Source of the DNA: Triplophysa rosa | Lineage: Eukaryota > Chordata > Actinopteri > Cypriniformes > Nemacheilidae | Length of the DNA: 64,000 nt | NCBI RefSeq assembly: GCF_024868665.1 | Contig: NC_079908.1 | Coordinates: forward strand, 4,981,152-5,045,151 | Reading direction: 5' to 3' | In this document: positions 1 through 10,442 of the stretch, in pieces | How the letters are laid out: every line of letters starts with the position of its first letter | Numbering within the stretch: the stretch's first letter is position 1 | Made by a program: the position numbers and the translations under genes | Notes under the pieces: model-generated | What the model saw: only the letters and a program-made list of their open reading frames with translations | Told to the model about the DNA's origin: nothing | The model's database searches: none

Positions 1-795
1 TTCCACTGTCTGGCTACCTGCAGAAAGTGCTCAGCGCAAACGTCAGCATAGTGCCTCTCGTCTGTCTTCATGACGGTCAAAGCGTACGACCGTAGTTTCC
101 AGTGTGTGTCAAAATAATGAGCCGTGACCCCCAGGTAGCTATGGTTACTGAGGGAAGTCCAGTAATCTCTGGTGAGCGCAACCGTGTTTGTCTGTCTTAT
201 CGCCTCCTCGACTTTAGCTTTCTCCTCTTCGTAAGAGTCGTGAATCTTGCTTGTAACAGTGGCTCTCGAAGGTAGTTCATATGTGTAATCGTTAGATGCG
301 ATGCGAATAATTTCAAGTAGACCCTCGTCCTCCACTACATTAACTGGCCTACATGCTGTAGCCACCCATTTAGCTATCGATGTGGTGAGTCTGTTGCTTG
401 TGGAGTTGTCCATCCGTCTCTGCTGAAAACAATCTAGTGTGGTCTGCCGCGAGGAGGAGAGCTCTCTGCGTCAGTTGTATGCTTCGCCATCAAGTGATTT
501 TTTAAACTCGACGTGCTGCGGTGATAACTTAATTCACATCGACAATAAATGCAGATCACTTTAGTCTTGTCGACAGAACTATCAGACATCGTTTTATATA
601 TGAATTTTACGTAAAGAAGACCTATTTCTTTCTCCATTTCTGTTTGCTGCTGCATCGTTTACTTTCTCAAACTACGGGCAAGGCCAAGGGTCAAACAGAA
701 AATGCGCGCTGCATTAATCGCACGTTAATAAAATTAGTGCCGTTAAAAGGAATTTGCGTTAACGTGTTATTAACGTGTTAATTTTGACAGCCCTA
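1..795 (-). mobile_element. hAT-type DNA transposon, copy 1, cut by window start
   Basis: The right end is the terminal motif ttgacagcccta (784-795), the reverse complement of the tagggctgtcaa that opens the second copy at 13,129. The coding strand is minus and begins near the 795 end. Translated pieces show a BED zinc finger followed by hAT transposase-like sequence. Base 1 corresponds to base 13,641 of the second copy, so about 500 bp lie outside the window. Small indels relative to copy 2 break the frame in different places. Confidence 0.8.
434..655 (-). pseudogene. BED zinc finger N-terminus of hAT (ZBED-like) transposase, copy 1
   Basis: This 73-codon piece is the N-terminus of an hAT transposase. 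It shows the C-x2-C ... H-x4-H pattern of a BED finger (CIYC, then HLMAKH), the DNA-binding module of hAT transposases and ZBED genes. The frame closes after SPPRGRPH, while the same region of copy 2 (14,009-14,227) reads on differently, so one or both have a single-base indel there. The catalytic domain follows in other frames towards position 1, including the TGDYWTS block expected around the first catalytic Asp of hAT enzymes. No complete transposase can be read. Alternative: a domesticated ZBED gene, which the terminal repeat and frame breaks argue against. Confidence 0.75.
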
Positions 796-939
796 ATTTT
801 TTATTATATTGTATTCAATGAAATGACAAAAAAATTAATTAAATGAATAATGAAGTTCTGTCATCTAAAACAATACTCCAATTTATTTGCTCATCATTTC
901 AAATTATTTGCTTATCATTTCAAATAAATGGGGGCTTAT

Positions 940-1199
940 CATTTCAAACCTGTATACTTTTTTCTTTTACAGAACACAAAAGTAGATATTTTGAAGAATG
1001 TTGGTAACTGAACAACGATGATACCCATTTATTTTTATTGTATGAAAACAAAACCAATGCAAGTCAATGGGCTCTGCCGTTCTTTGGTTACCAACATTCT
1101 TCAAAATATCTTCTCTTGTTTTTTACAGAAGAAAGAAAGTCAAACAGGTTTAAAATGACAAGAGGGTGAGTAACATTTTTGGGTTAACTATCCCTTTAA
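940..1199. repeat. TTAA-flanked MITE-like repeat, copy 1
   Basis: It contains arms around gaatgttggta / taccaacattc that pair with each other, and ends in aactatccctttaa with TTAA at 1,196-1,199. Related copies lie at 14,552-14,810, 51,372-51,776 and 55,115-55,390. TTAA target duplications are typical of Kolobok or piggyBac-type elements. The left border is uncertain. Confidence 0.6.
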
Positions 1200-2018
1200 A
1201 GGACTTCATATTTTGCACTGACAGTTTCTTTAGAAAGGAGTTTCTGTGAGCAGCTTTTTAAAAGAAAATCCTCTTCAGGTCTAATAAATAAAAAGTGCAT
1301 TTTTAAGGCATCTTATATCCTTTAAGTGTGTGAGAGAAATCCTGTATGTGTGTGAGAGAAATGAAGAACTCTTTCACAGCTGAAATTTACCACTGCAGTA
1401 CCATCAGTATTCTCCACCTTTTGGCTATTTCCTAATGCTCCCACAATAGCATAATGAACATTGAACGATAAAATCCTGCAATTGGGTTTGAATGAATGCA
1501 AACTAGCTGTAGCAGAGGGCAGCTTAATCTTAACAATGAGTCATCATCCTGCAGGTGATCATACATATTCTCTCTCACAAATTTAATAAGCTACACAATT
1601 GCCATACAGCAATGGGAGCTAATGATGATACACTGCAAATTATTCGCTTCTTGATCATTGTTATTCCAATGAATTGTATATCACCAATCACAATGTGTTT
1701 ACTGCTTCATAACCCTGTTACTCACCTTCATGTTATTCCAAACACGTATAGCGTTATTGTTAAAATGTTCCCTCGGGTCCATTTATAATACTGGTCAAGC
1801 TTTACTGCACCAACAACATTTACATTCTCTCTGACCCTAAGATTTAAACAGGGTTTTGAGCTACTGCACTTTTAAAGAGGTCATGACTTGCTTTATAATT
1901 GTTTTAATGTGTTCTTTGGCAGCTTGATTTCAACAAATTCCTGTTTGTGAATTTCTAAGGTGTAAACCTTGCAATATCGTTTTATAGTGCAATACAATAA
2001 AATGGAAAAACAAATATA
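1200..2018. other. Non-coding spacer
   Basis: No exon-like reading frame or splice-flanked segment is visible. About 1,200-1,877 is shared with 14,811-15,470, while 1,878-2,018 has no counterpart there. Confidence 0.6.
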
Positions 2019-2257
2019 CAGTGAGGGAAATAATTATTTGATCCCCTGCTGATTTTGTAAGTTTGCCTGCTTACAAAGAAATGAAGGGTCTATAATTGTT
2101 ATGGTAGGTTTATTTTAACTGATAGAGACAGAATATCAAAGAAAAAATCAGGGAAAAAGGTATTATATAAAGGTTATAAATTGATTTGCATTTTAGTCAG
2201 TGAAATAAGTATTTGATCCCCGTGCAAAACATAACTTTGTACAGTACTTTGTGGAGA
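2019..2257 (-). mobile_element. Tc1-like left terminal repeat fragment
   Basis: It begins cagtgaggg directly after TA and carries the two gaaata-a-tatttgatcccc repeats (outer and inner) that define an IR/DR-type Tc1 end. It is interrupted at 2,258 by a DIRS derivative. It equals the left end of the complete element at 15,571. The rest is missing because the block breaks at the N. Confidence 0.85.
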
Positions 2258-2580
2258 AACGTCTTTACGTATGTAACCTCTGTTCCCTGATGGAGGAAAC
2301 GAGACGTTGTGTCGAACTGACAGATGGGGTTTGACTTGAGAACCTATAATCTTCTGACTAGTTTTGAAAAGGCCAATGAAATTGGCGAATGGAATTTGCA
2401 TGCCGGACTCCGCCCCGGATATCTGGGTATAAAAGGGAGACGGCATGCTGCATTCATTCACCTTTTGTGCTGAGGAGCCTGAGAGCATCGCTCGACTGCG
2501 GCAGCAGGCGGCATGCATTGTGGCATGAAGGACACAACGTCTCGTTCCCTCCATCAGGGATGTTGTGGTCTCTCGATGTT
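2258..2580 (-). mobile_element. DIRS-derived element, truncated at assembly N
   Basis: It matches the start of the nested DIRS derivative at 15,803 and, in reverse, the right terminal repeat of the full DIRS element (8,013-8,237). It includes the ccctgatggag / acgttgtgtcg block, a TATAAAA-containing stretch near 2,430 and the conserved ctgaggagcctgag. Open frames here are repeat sequence read by chance. Confidence 0.75.
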
Positions 2581-2581
2581 N
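2581..2581. other. Assembly ambiguity (single N)
   Basis: A lone N sits exactly where similarity to 16,130 stops, so it probably marks a contig or haplotig join rather than one unknown base. Confidence 0.9.
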
Positions 2582-3521
2582 TTAATAAACTTAAATTGGT
2601 CCTGGAATTATATTTTTGTCATACAAACATAACCGTAAGGCCATTTCTGCTTGACAGGGATGTTGTTCCTGCACCAATATGAATGTTGATACAGTAACAA
2701 AACCTACTTGGCAATATTACGGTCACTATACAGTTTCATATGTGTGCTTCAAGTTTTACCCAACAAATTTATTACAGTAACTAGTTTACAGTTTGTATAA
2801 AATGGTCCCTTTCTATTTGCTAAATAAAAGTGTATGTTGTTTTTATAATCCTGTTGTTTCTCTTGTTTTAACCATGAGAATCTTTTATGAAGTAGTTCAC
2901 TCCCAATTCTTTATTTAAAGGTCAGCTCTTTGCAGTAAATCGATAGCTATTGATCACCTAATCAATCGCTGTTTTCTTCCAGCCAGAAGTGTTTGCATAA
3001 CATTTTGTATAGAGAGGGAAAATTCAGCTCCTTTGATTGATTACACTTTTTCAACCTTTGTTGTCATTCTTTGGCTCCAGGGCTGCTGAGACGAGTGGTG
3101 ATTTGATATGTCACGGGGGCCCTGGAGTAAACTGAAGTCAAGTGTTTTATCTAAAGCCAAAACAGGAATGGTCAGTGGATTAGGATAGTAGTATCAGCAG
3201 CTCTCACACACCCGCACTGACCTACCTGGATATAAACCAAAAACCTTTTTTTCTTCACTGAGTTTGCTTCAGAGAGTTTGTAGATTTTCTGCTGATGTAT
3301 AATATAAATAGTAAACTTATAACAAATAGTTGGTTATTTATAGTCAAACTCCAAAAAGGACAAAAGGGTGTTTATGAACAGAAGCCTTTATTACTTTTGC
3401 TCTATATTCGGAATATTCTGAAGTTTTCTGAAGTCAGTAAATTGCTTTGTGTGAAGGATAAACCTTTAATAAGTTTTTATCCTTCTCTGGGCTTGACAGC
3501 CACTAGTTGCCACCAACAGAA
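2582..3521. other. Non-coding sequence
   Basis: No feature can be supported. The open frames are short, AT-rich and lack splice context or recognisable protein similarity. Confidence 0.5.
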
Positions 3522-3735
3522 GTTCCCTTTCTGTCGGTCTCTCGACGTTGTGTCGAGCCGACAGATGGGGTTCGTCCCTGAGAACCAATTGCTTCCGACT
3601 ACTTATAAAAGGCCAATGAAAATTGGCGAATGAAATTTGCATGCCGGACTCCGTCCCCGTAAATCCGGGTATAAAAGGGAGACGGCGTGCTTCATTCATT
3701 CACCTTTTGTTCTTCGGAGCCTTCGCTTATGAAGA
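3522..3735 (+). repeat. DIRS left terminal repeat
   Basis: It runs from gttcccttt through the acgttgtgtcg block to a TATAAAA-containing stretch (about 3,671) and ccttttgttcttcggagcc. Bases 3,544-3,735 are the inverted partner of about 8,013-8,190. The TATA box before gag makes this the likely promoter. Confidence 0.85.
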
Positions 3736-3881
3736 TCAACTCTAGCTACTTAGCAAATCTCCAGATTGCCGGTTCTACGACTTGGTGCAGCGGACTGTCC
3801 CTTCCTGTGGCGACTTCCCCTGGGCGTCTCGGCGGTTCCAGAGGTGTTTGAGCCAGCAGACGGTGCCTCCCTTCCCGGGCC

Positions 3882-4811
3882 GTGACGAGGATGGCTAAGG
3901 CCATTCCGTCCGCCAAGGCGAGCGGCGAGGGTGATATGGGGGACTCTGTGACCGTAAATCCGTCAGCCAAGTGCTCGCGGACCGCTCGCACCCCATCTCG
4001 CTCGCCTCACCGTTCCCTAGCAGATGGTACCACACCGTCTGCATCCTCCTTCACGTATTCGGACACGATGCGTGAGGAAGATGAGATGTCAATCGCAGCA
4101 TCTGAGAGCGAATTGCTAGCATCCGATCCCGACGATTCCTTGCAGCTTCCCCCCAAGGGGGGTCGAGCTCAGGAGGAGGCGGATTTCGAGATGTCGGCCA
4201 TGCTTTCCTGGGCCGCTGTGAGCATTGGGTTAGAGTGCACTCCGGTGCCTCTCCCCCAGCGCTCGCGGCTGGATACATGGTTCTTGGGCTCTGAGCGCGA
4301 CTTCAAGCCGCGCCCAACCCCTGTTCCGTTCTTCCCGGAAGTGCATGAGGAACTGACTAAGACGTGGAACGCCCCTTTTTCGGCACGTACACGTCAAACC
4401 AGTTCCGTCTCTCTCTCTTCCCTTGATGGTGGGGCAGCTAAGGGTTACGTCGACGTGCCCCAGGTGGAACGCTGGCTTAACCTTGCGCATATGAGCGACG
4501 CCGAGAAAGTTCGTTTTCTCGACGCGCCCATTGCGCAGGGTGGGCTGTTTGGTGACACTGTTGAGGACTTCGCTCAGCAGTTCTCGGCAGTGAAGAAGCA
4601 GATGGAGGCGATCAGCCATATCCTACCCCACCGTGACTCGGCCGCCAACAGGCCTTCGAGATCCCGTGCGGCCTCTGCTCCCCAGCAGCCCCGGCCCTCT
4701 TCGAAGCCAGCTCCGGTACCGGCGCTCCCTACCCAGGCGGCACCCCGGAAGAGGACATTGAAGAGGAGACCACCACCCCGTCAGCAACCTTCGAGGAAGA
4801 AGCGACCCTGA
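3882..4811 (+). CDS. DIRS gag-like protein
   Basis: An open frame of 309 codons in the position of the DIRS first ORF. The N-terminal third is Ser/Pro/Ala-rich and acidic. A conserved central block follows (around residues 145-240: FFPEVHEEL, a T-W-x-A-P-F stretch, then LDGGAAKGYVDVPQVERWL), which is the recognisable DIRS gag signature. The C-terminus is strongly basic (RKRTLKRR ... PSRKKRP), consistent with nucleic-acid binding. A second Met at 3,891 (MAKAIPSAK) could be the true start. It is unusually well preserved compared with the downstream RT. By analogy it would package the element RNA; that role is inferred. Confidence 0.75.
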   Translation: MTRMAKAIPSAKASGEGDMGDSVTVNPSAKCSRTARTPSRSPHRSLADGTTPSASSFTYSDTMREEDEMSIAASESELLASDPDDSLQLPPKGGRAQEEADFEMSAMLSWAAVSIGLECTPVPLPQRSRLDTWFLGSERDFKPRPTPVPFFPEVHEELTKTWNAPFSARTRQTSSVSLSSLDGGAAKGYVDVPQVERWLNLAHMSDAEKVRFLDAPIAQGGLFGDTVEDFAQQFSAVKKQMEAISHILPHRDSAANRPSRSRAASAPQQPRPSSKPAPVPALPTQAAPRKRTLKRRPPPRQQPSRKKRP

Positions 4812-5202
4812 CGGGAAGACCCCAGGGAGGTTGACACCATCGGGCCCGATCCCAGCCATACCATCGCTGGACGGTCGATCCGGGATGGTTCCTGCCCCGT
4901 CCCATCATCAACACCCTACGGGGGCCTAGCACCCACTTTCTCACAAAAAGAGTTTCCAATCTCCCTGGGTGTTTTTCACAGCCGCTCTCACCCTCTGTCA
5001 GACGGTGTTCGGCAACTCGACGTTGCGTCTTGGCGAGGTGCAACATCGAATGTACATTGCAGCCCTCAGCACTCTCAAATCGATGGTGCATGGAGCTGCA
5101 TCGCCAGGCAGGTAAACCAGCAGAGCCAGTCTTCTTCCCGGGGGTCCGCCCCCAGCGAGAGACCCGCACTGCCAGCCATCGAACCACCCCCCGGGGGGGT
5201 GG

Positions 5203-6130
5203 ATGAAGCAGATCGTACCCTTAGTCCCCCTGTCACGGTCCCTGGGAGCTTGGCTCGAGCTTCCCACACCGTCACGGTGGCTGAGGAGAACGATCCGTCT
5301 TGGCTACGCGATCCAATTCGCCAGAAACCCACCCAAGTTTCGGGGCATCCTCGCCACCTCAGTCAGAGGCTGGGATGCTCCCGTACTACGGGGCGAGGTC
5401 GCCACCCTTCTGGCGAAGGGTGCGATCAAGTCCGTCCCTCTAGCCGAGATGTCCAAGTGGTTTTACAGCCCCTACTTCATCGTCCCCAAAAATGGTGGGG
5501 GGATGCACCCCATCCTAGATCTGCGTACCCTGAACAGGCACCTGCACAAGCTGCCATTCAGGAAGCTCATGCAGAAACGCATCCTAACATCTGTCAGATG
5601 TCAGGATTGGTTCATGGCAATCTACCTAAAGGACGCTTACTTTCATGTCTCGATTCTCCCTCGTCATCGCCCGTTCCTACAGTTCGCTTTCGAGGGTCAG
5701 GCATATCAGTACAGAGTCCTCCCCTTCGGTCTGTCTCCTGTCCCCACGAGTCCTTCACGAGAGAGGTGCGGGTACTCAACTATCTCGAGACTGGCTTATC
5801 TTGGCACACTCGCGAGATCTGTTGTGTCACACAGGGACCTGGTGCTCCGGCACCTAGATCGATTGGACTACAGGTCAACCGAGAGAAGAGCAAGCTCTCC
5901 CCTGTGCAGAGATCCTCTATCTTGGTATGGAACTCAACTCTGTCACCATGACAGCGCGATCTGCTACAGAACGCGCCCAGTCGTGTTGAACTGCCTGAAA
6001 CATTTCAAGCAGTCAGCGGTCCCCTGAAACAATTTCAGAGGCTCCTGGACTCTGCGGCCGATTCCCCTGATGAAGGACCTGCTTTCCCAGGGGAAGGGCA
6101 CGTTATGGCATCCCAGGCCAGACCTCTGGA
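5203..6130 (+). pseudogene. DIRS reverse transcriptase / RNase H, broken
   Basis: RT motifs are clear from about residue 45: GWDAPVLRGEV, KGAIKSVPL, a YSPYFIVPKNGGG block, the LKDAYFHVSI catalytic motif A and VLPFGLS (motif B). After 5,730 the frame is lost: a short internal deletion follows FT, and the metal-binding YLDD motif (about 5,781-5,791) is destroyed by a one-base loss, so the enzyme is dead. Downstream pieces resemble the N-REKSKLSP and GxELNSV blocks. Most of RNase H is missing: sequence jumps from an FQRLL block (about 6,037) to the W-HPRPDLW block (about 6,108). Start and frame before residue 45 are uncertain. Confidence 0.8.
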
Positions 6131-6136
6131 ACCTCC

Positions 6137-7140
6137 ATGTCTGGCCCCTGGACGGGACGAGGAGATCCTGAGTGGTCTGCCCCGGCGGTGGTAGAGACCA
6201 TTCTCAGGCAAGGGCACCAGCCACTAGGCGACTGTACGACCTACAAGTGGCGCCTCTTCTCAACCTGGTGTGCTTCTCGAGGAGAAGACCCACGGAGTTT
6301 GCGATCGGGCCGTGCTGTTCCTTCCTACAAGAGAGACTCGAGACTAACCTCTCCACTTCCACACTGAAGGTGTATGCAGCCGCCATTGCCGTCATCACAA
6401 CTCAGTTGCTGGAAAGTCTCTAGGACAGCAGACCTGGTCATTAGTTCCTAAGGGGCGCTAGGAGGCGGAATCCGCCTCGTCCAAGCTCCATACCCTCTTG
6501 GGACTGGATGTGCCCTGACAGGTCTCACCAGGCCCCCCTTCGAGCCCCTAGGGGATGCCGCTCTTCCTCATCTCACGATGAAGACGGTCTCCTGTTGGCG
6601 CTCGCCTCCATCAAGAGGGTAGGGGACCTACAGGCATTCTCCGTGTCCCCTGACTGCCTAGAATTCGGACCCAGGGATTCTCACGTTATCCTGAAACCTC
6701 GGCCCGGCTACGTGCCCAAAGTTCCCACCACTCCCTTTCGGGACCAGGTGGTGAACTTACAGGTGCTCCCCACTAGGGAGGAAGACCCAACCCCGTCCGT
6801 GTTGTGTCCAGTATGCGCGCTGCGCCTTTACTTAGACCGCATCGCAGAGTTCAGGAGCTCGGATCAGCTCTTTGTCTGTTTCAGGAGGTCAGCAGAAGGG
6901 GAGAGCTGTCTCCAAGCAGAGGCTTGGCGCACTGGATTGGACGCTGTCACGACAGCCACTCAATCCCAAAATCAGCCCGTGCCCTCTAGCAGTGAGAGCT
7001 CACTCCACCCGGGGTATAGCCTCCTCATGGGCACTGGCACGCGGCGCCTCTCTCACAGACATTTGCAGAGCTGCGGGTTGGGCTACACCCAACACTTCCG
7101 AGGTTCTACAACCTCCGCGTAATGCCGGTGTCAGCCCGCG
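6137..7140 (+). pseudogene. DIRS tyrosine recombinase (YR), frameshifted
   Basis: The N-terminal SAM-like core-binding domain is read in two frames between 6,137 and 6,423 (ETIL, TRRLYDLQ and STLKVYAAAIA blocks). The catalytic domain follows: ALASIKRVGDLQAFSV with the first catalytic Arg, PVCALRLYLDR, then RAHSTRGIASSWALARG with the HxxR motif (about 6,990-7,030). The nucleophile block FYNLRV lies near 7,100 in a third frame. At least three frame changes mean no full enzyme is made. The role is inferred from the family: inserting the circular DNA copy. Confidence 0.8.
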
Positions 7141-7850
7141 TCCTGCATGGCAACATGTAGGACCGGCAACCGGTAGGGTGTACGCCTATATTGGTTCCTT
7201 CCCCTCTCTCGAGTGGGTCAGCATACCGATTCAGCCTCCCTTCTTCCCCCACTGGGGAAGAACAGGCACTCCATCCATCACTAGCAAGCACCTCCTGCGG
7301 GCGGGCTGGGCAGAGCAGCCCTGCCCCTTAGGCCGGGTATCTCCGGAGTTATTCGCAACATAGCTCTAACCGGACCTAGTGCTACCAGACGTTGCAACCC
7401 CCCAGTAGGGCGGTTCCGTCTGATGTATCCTCATGCTGGTTCCCACCTTGGTAACCCATGACCTCCCTAGGTGGACCTCCACCTCGCGGTTAACTCCTTC
7501 AGTCCGCACTTTCTTCCCATGAGCTCTCCCCTATCGGTGAGACCATGTTGGTATCTCCACTAGACTCCTCCCTGCGGTAGGAAGTGGTCTCTGTAGCGCA
7601 TCCCCCACTTGAGGAAGTAGCGCTTACCCAGTGGCCTTACGGTACCGGCGGCTCTCGCTGTTAGAGAAACAAGGCCGCCGCCTGTGAGGCCGAAGGCAGG
7701 GGCCTTCCCACCTTTCAAGAAAGCTCTGGGACCCCCTACCTACCCACTGGTAGGTTACAATTTTGCGGTAGCGCTCAGGCTGACACGCCCAGGCCAGTCA
7801 CCGTCGCTTTCGCTGAGATTGTGACAGGGCACAGTGTTATGGCGTTTTCC
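7141..7850 (+). other. DIRS 3' non-coding region
   Basis: GC-rich sequence between the recombinase and the internal complementary region. No conserved frame is seen. Similar non-coding tails are usual in DIRS elements. Confidence 0.6.
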
Positions 7851-7962
7851 ATAGGAACCCCATCTGTCGGTTCGACACAACGTCGAGAGACCGACAGAAA
7901 GGGAACGTCTCGGTTACGGATGTAACCTCAGTTCCCTGATGGAGGGAACGAGACGTTGTGTC
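7851..7962 (-). repeat. DIRS internal complementary region (circle-junction copy)
   Basis: 7,851-7,906 is the reverse complement of the left outer end (3,522-3,573) and 7,904-7,962 is the reverse complement of the right outer end (8,180-8,237). The two halves meet at a single shared aac (GTT on the other strand). The region therefore reads as an inverted copy of the two element ends joined head to tail, which is what DIRS replication models use to complete the linear ends and form a circle. Confidence 0.9.
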
Positions 7963-8012
7963 CTCCTTTCCACAACACGTGCTATCCACTGCAGCAGTCG
8001 TGAGAGGTCTCA

Positions 8013-8237
8013 GGCTCCTCAGAACAAAGGTGAATGAATGAAGCACGCTGTCTCCCTTTTATACCCGGATTTCCGGGGGCGGAGTCCGGCATGCAAATTT
8101 CATTCGCCAATTTTCATTGGCCTTTTCTAAGTAGTCGGAATCGACTGGTTCTCAGGGACGAACCCCATCTGTCGGTTCGACACAACGTCTCGTTCCCTCC
8201 ATCAGGAAACTGAGGCTACATCCGTAACCGAGACGTT
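8013..8237 (-). repeat. DIRS right terminal repeat
   Basis: Bases 8,013-8,190 are the inverted partner of 3,544-3,735, including a TATAAAA-like stretch, here on the minus strand. The outer 8,191-8,237 is not in the left repeat but is present, inverted, in the internal complementary region. It ends in gagacgtt. Confidence 0.88.
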
Positions 8238-9201
8238 TTTCCGTGTGGAAAATGATTTTTCCACTTCAGTGTTTATTTACATGCAAAAATGTGGATTATC
8301 ATTTACATAATCCCTTCAATCCCTTATTGAATTGTGATATGAATATACAACTACCTCTCTACTTCTAACAAATGCACTACCACACTTAATTCAATAATTT
8401 GAATTGAATTATATTGTTTACTATTGTTTAATTATTGCTATTGTTTAATTAGGGAGTCTTCTGTTCAATGTCCTGTTGGGTTAGTGAAGCTTGGGTCATA
8501 TGTCACCATCAGGTCACACCTCTCTATGTGTTTTATGTTTTTTTAACAGATATGTGAAGTCATGTATACTGACTTCAGTAGTGAAAGTAGTTTGTCAAAG
8601 TAATTTGTAATGAAAAGCTTGGCCCGGGGTTGCTGGGATTCAGTGATCCCCACACTGTAAAACATCAACTTAAAAAGCTTAAAGTTAAAAAACTTCATTC
8701 AATTTTTAAATTAAATCAAATTAGCTTCATTCTTTCAGAGCAATGTTTGAATTATAACTTCAATTCAACCTACAAATAGTTTACTTATAGTTGTCACTGC
8801 ATATTAAGCAAGGACATGACAAAGCAAGTTATTTAATCAGTCTTGTCAAGTTCTTTGAGAAAAAAAGATTGCTACATCAAAGATCCAAGACAATAATTTT
8901 TCCCCTGTATTAAAAATAATTAGAAAAAATTATATTTTATAACCTACTGTAACTTATGGCAGGCAAGGCAGTGGATTCCACATGGCAGTACAGATTTATT
9001 AAGACAAAACAAAAAAATGAAACAAGGGTCATCCAAAATATGTGACCAGGGAACAAGAGGGCAACATGCACAAATGACTGACAACAAACAACTGAAACAC
9101 AAGGCTTAATACACTGGGAAAGTGAGATAACAAGAAACACACCTGAGGCAATGATGATAACACAAAGAACCAATGAATAAAAGAGAACTACAAGACTACA
9201 C

Positions 9202-9447
9202 AGGAAACAAGACAAGGTTTAAGGCTAGTCCCCAGACTAACAATTAATGGTGTACCTGTCTTAACTGAATATAACTTGCCCAGAAATAATTTCAAATATA
9301 TCGGGTGCCCGTTGTTTGTCTCGAGATGCACACCAGTAAGTGTATTCTAGCGTATAAGGTTATTTTTATAAAACGCGACATAAATATCTTAATTCAACTA
9401 AGGCATAGTCCTGGCTTTAAGCTAATATGTGTCTGTGAAACTGGGCC
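9202..9447. repeat. MITE, ggtttcacagacaaggctta family, copy A
   Basis: It starts near aggaaacaagacaagg and ends with gtctgtgaaactgggcc, which pair as short terminal inverted repeats. The interior (cttaactgaa, aactaaggcatagtcctgg) matches copy B. It is typical of a high-copy non-autonomous cyprinid repeat. Confidence 0.65.
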
Positions 9448-9789
9448 AAAGTGTTTTTAATTTTGATTAAAGTAAAGTTTAACTCAAATTGAAAACAGTA
9501 TTAATAGCAAAGTAGTATGAAGTATCATCAAATCTACAGGTGTGTTACTGGCAAACCTGCTGCAAAAACCACAGCAAAGTTTTACAGTGTAGTGTATACC
9601 CCTTGGAGAGGTTTGTATTCGCTGTAATTTCTTATATTTCTAGGATTTGCAAATGTTGTTATGAGTAAATGGTTATTTCACAAAACTTACTGACATTACA
9701 AACTTTATTTTAGTTATAAACTCTTAACATTACACAGAAGCAACCAATAGTAAAACAACAAATACTTTGAAAGGGCGAACAAAAACAAC

Positions 9790-9839
9790 ATGAATGAATG
9801 AATGAATGAATGAATGAAGAATGAATGAATGAATGAATG
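9790..9839. repeat. (GAAT)n microsatellite
   Basis: About twelve units of a four-base tgaa/gaat repeat with one interruption (gaagaatg). Confidence 0.95.
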
Positions 9840-10236
9840 TAAGAATGAATTAATTTAATCTAAAATATAAAAAAGTAAAATAAGAGCAAATTCAAGCATC
9901 AAATACGAAAACATGATTCATTCATTTACACTTTGATGTCACAGACAAAATGCTGCTCACAAACAATTCCTGTTTACTTTACTATAAAGTCACAGTATAA
10001 TTATTAATTTACAGTAATAGTTATTTAATTGCAATACCTCTAGGTAACAAATATAGTCTTAATTCTAATAGTTATGGGTAGATGAAGAATTTGAATACAA
10101 AGAAGAACTACACAACACATAAGCATATTCAATTTTGTATATTTTTAAATCATAATTTTTAATACTAACATGTATCAAACGATGAAACATATTTTTCATT
10201 AAACTTTAAATTTCATTAAAAATTTTAACACATATG

Positions 10237-10442
10237 CCCGGTTTCACAGACAAGGCTTAAAATAAAAGTTTTGAGCTGTCTTAACTGAAAATAAATTGCC
10301 GGGCATATCTTAAATATTGTCATTCCCATTGTAATTCCCCAATTTTTTTATCTAAGGCATTTTAATAAAAGCTACTTAAATATCCCAATTTAACTAAGGC
10401 ATAGTCCTGGCTTAAGCTAAGCCTTGTCTGTTTTGAAACAGC
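10237..10442. repeat. MITE, ggtttcacagacaaggctta family, copy B
   Basis: Left end cccggtttcacagacaagg, right end ccttgtctgttttgaaaca: imperfect terminal inverted repeats. The interior is homologous to copy A. Confidence 0.7.

Larger units (their letters stand above)
1..2580 (+). repeat. Large direct duplication, copy 1 (partner 13,641-16,130)
   Basis: Bases 1-1,877 and 2,019-2,580 align collinearly with 13,641-15,470 and 15,571-16,130: hAT half, TTAA-type MITE, spacer, Tc1 left end and DIRS derivative in the same order. The copies differ by many one- to few-base indels plus substitutions. A stretch just before the Tc1 end (about 1,878-2,018 against 15,471-15,570) does not match. Copy 1 ends exactly at an N. 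Confidence 0.85.
3522..8237 (+). mobile_element. DIRS-type tyrosine-recombinase retrotransposon, decayed
   Basis: About 4.7 kb with inverted rather than direct terminal repeats, a gag-like frame, RT/RNase H remains, a tyrosine recombinase with the HxxR motif and an internal complementary region near the right end. This combination is specific to DIRS elements, which integrate through a circular DNA intermediate using a tyrosine recombinase and make no target duplication. Both ends carry GTT (3,522-3,524 and 8,235-8,237). RT and recombinase frames are broken and much of RNase H is deleted, so the copy is not autonomous. Confidence 0.9.

Noticed and set aside
2174..2682. ORFs of 97-126 codons, repeated at 15,813-16,420
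   Set aside because: They are open by chance in the terminal repeats of the DIRS derivative on both strands.
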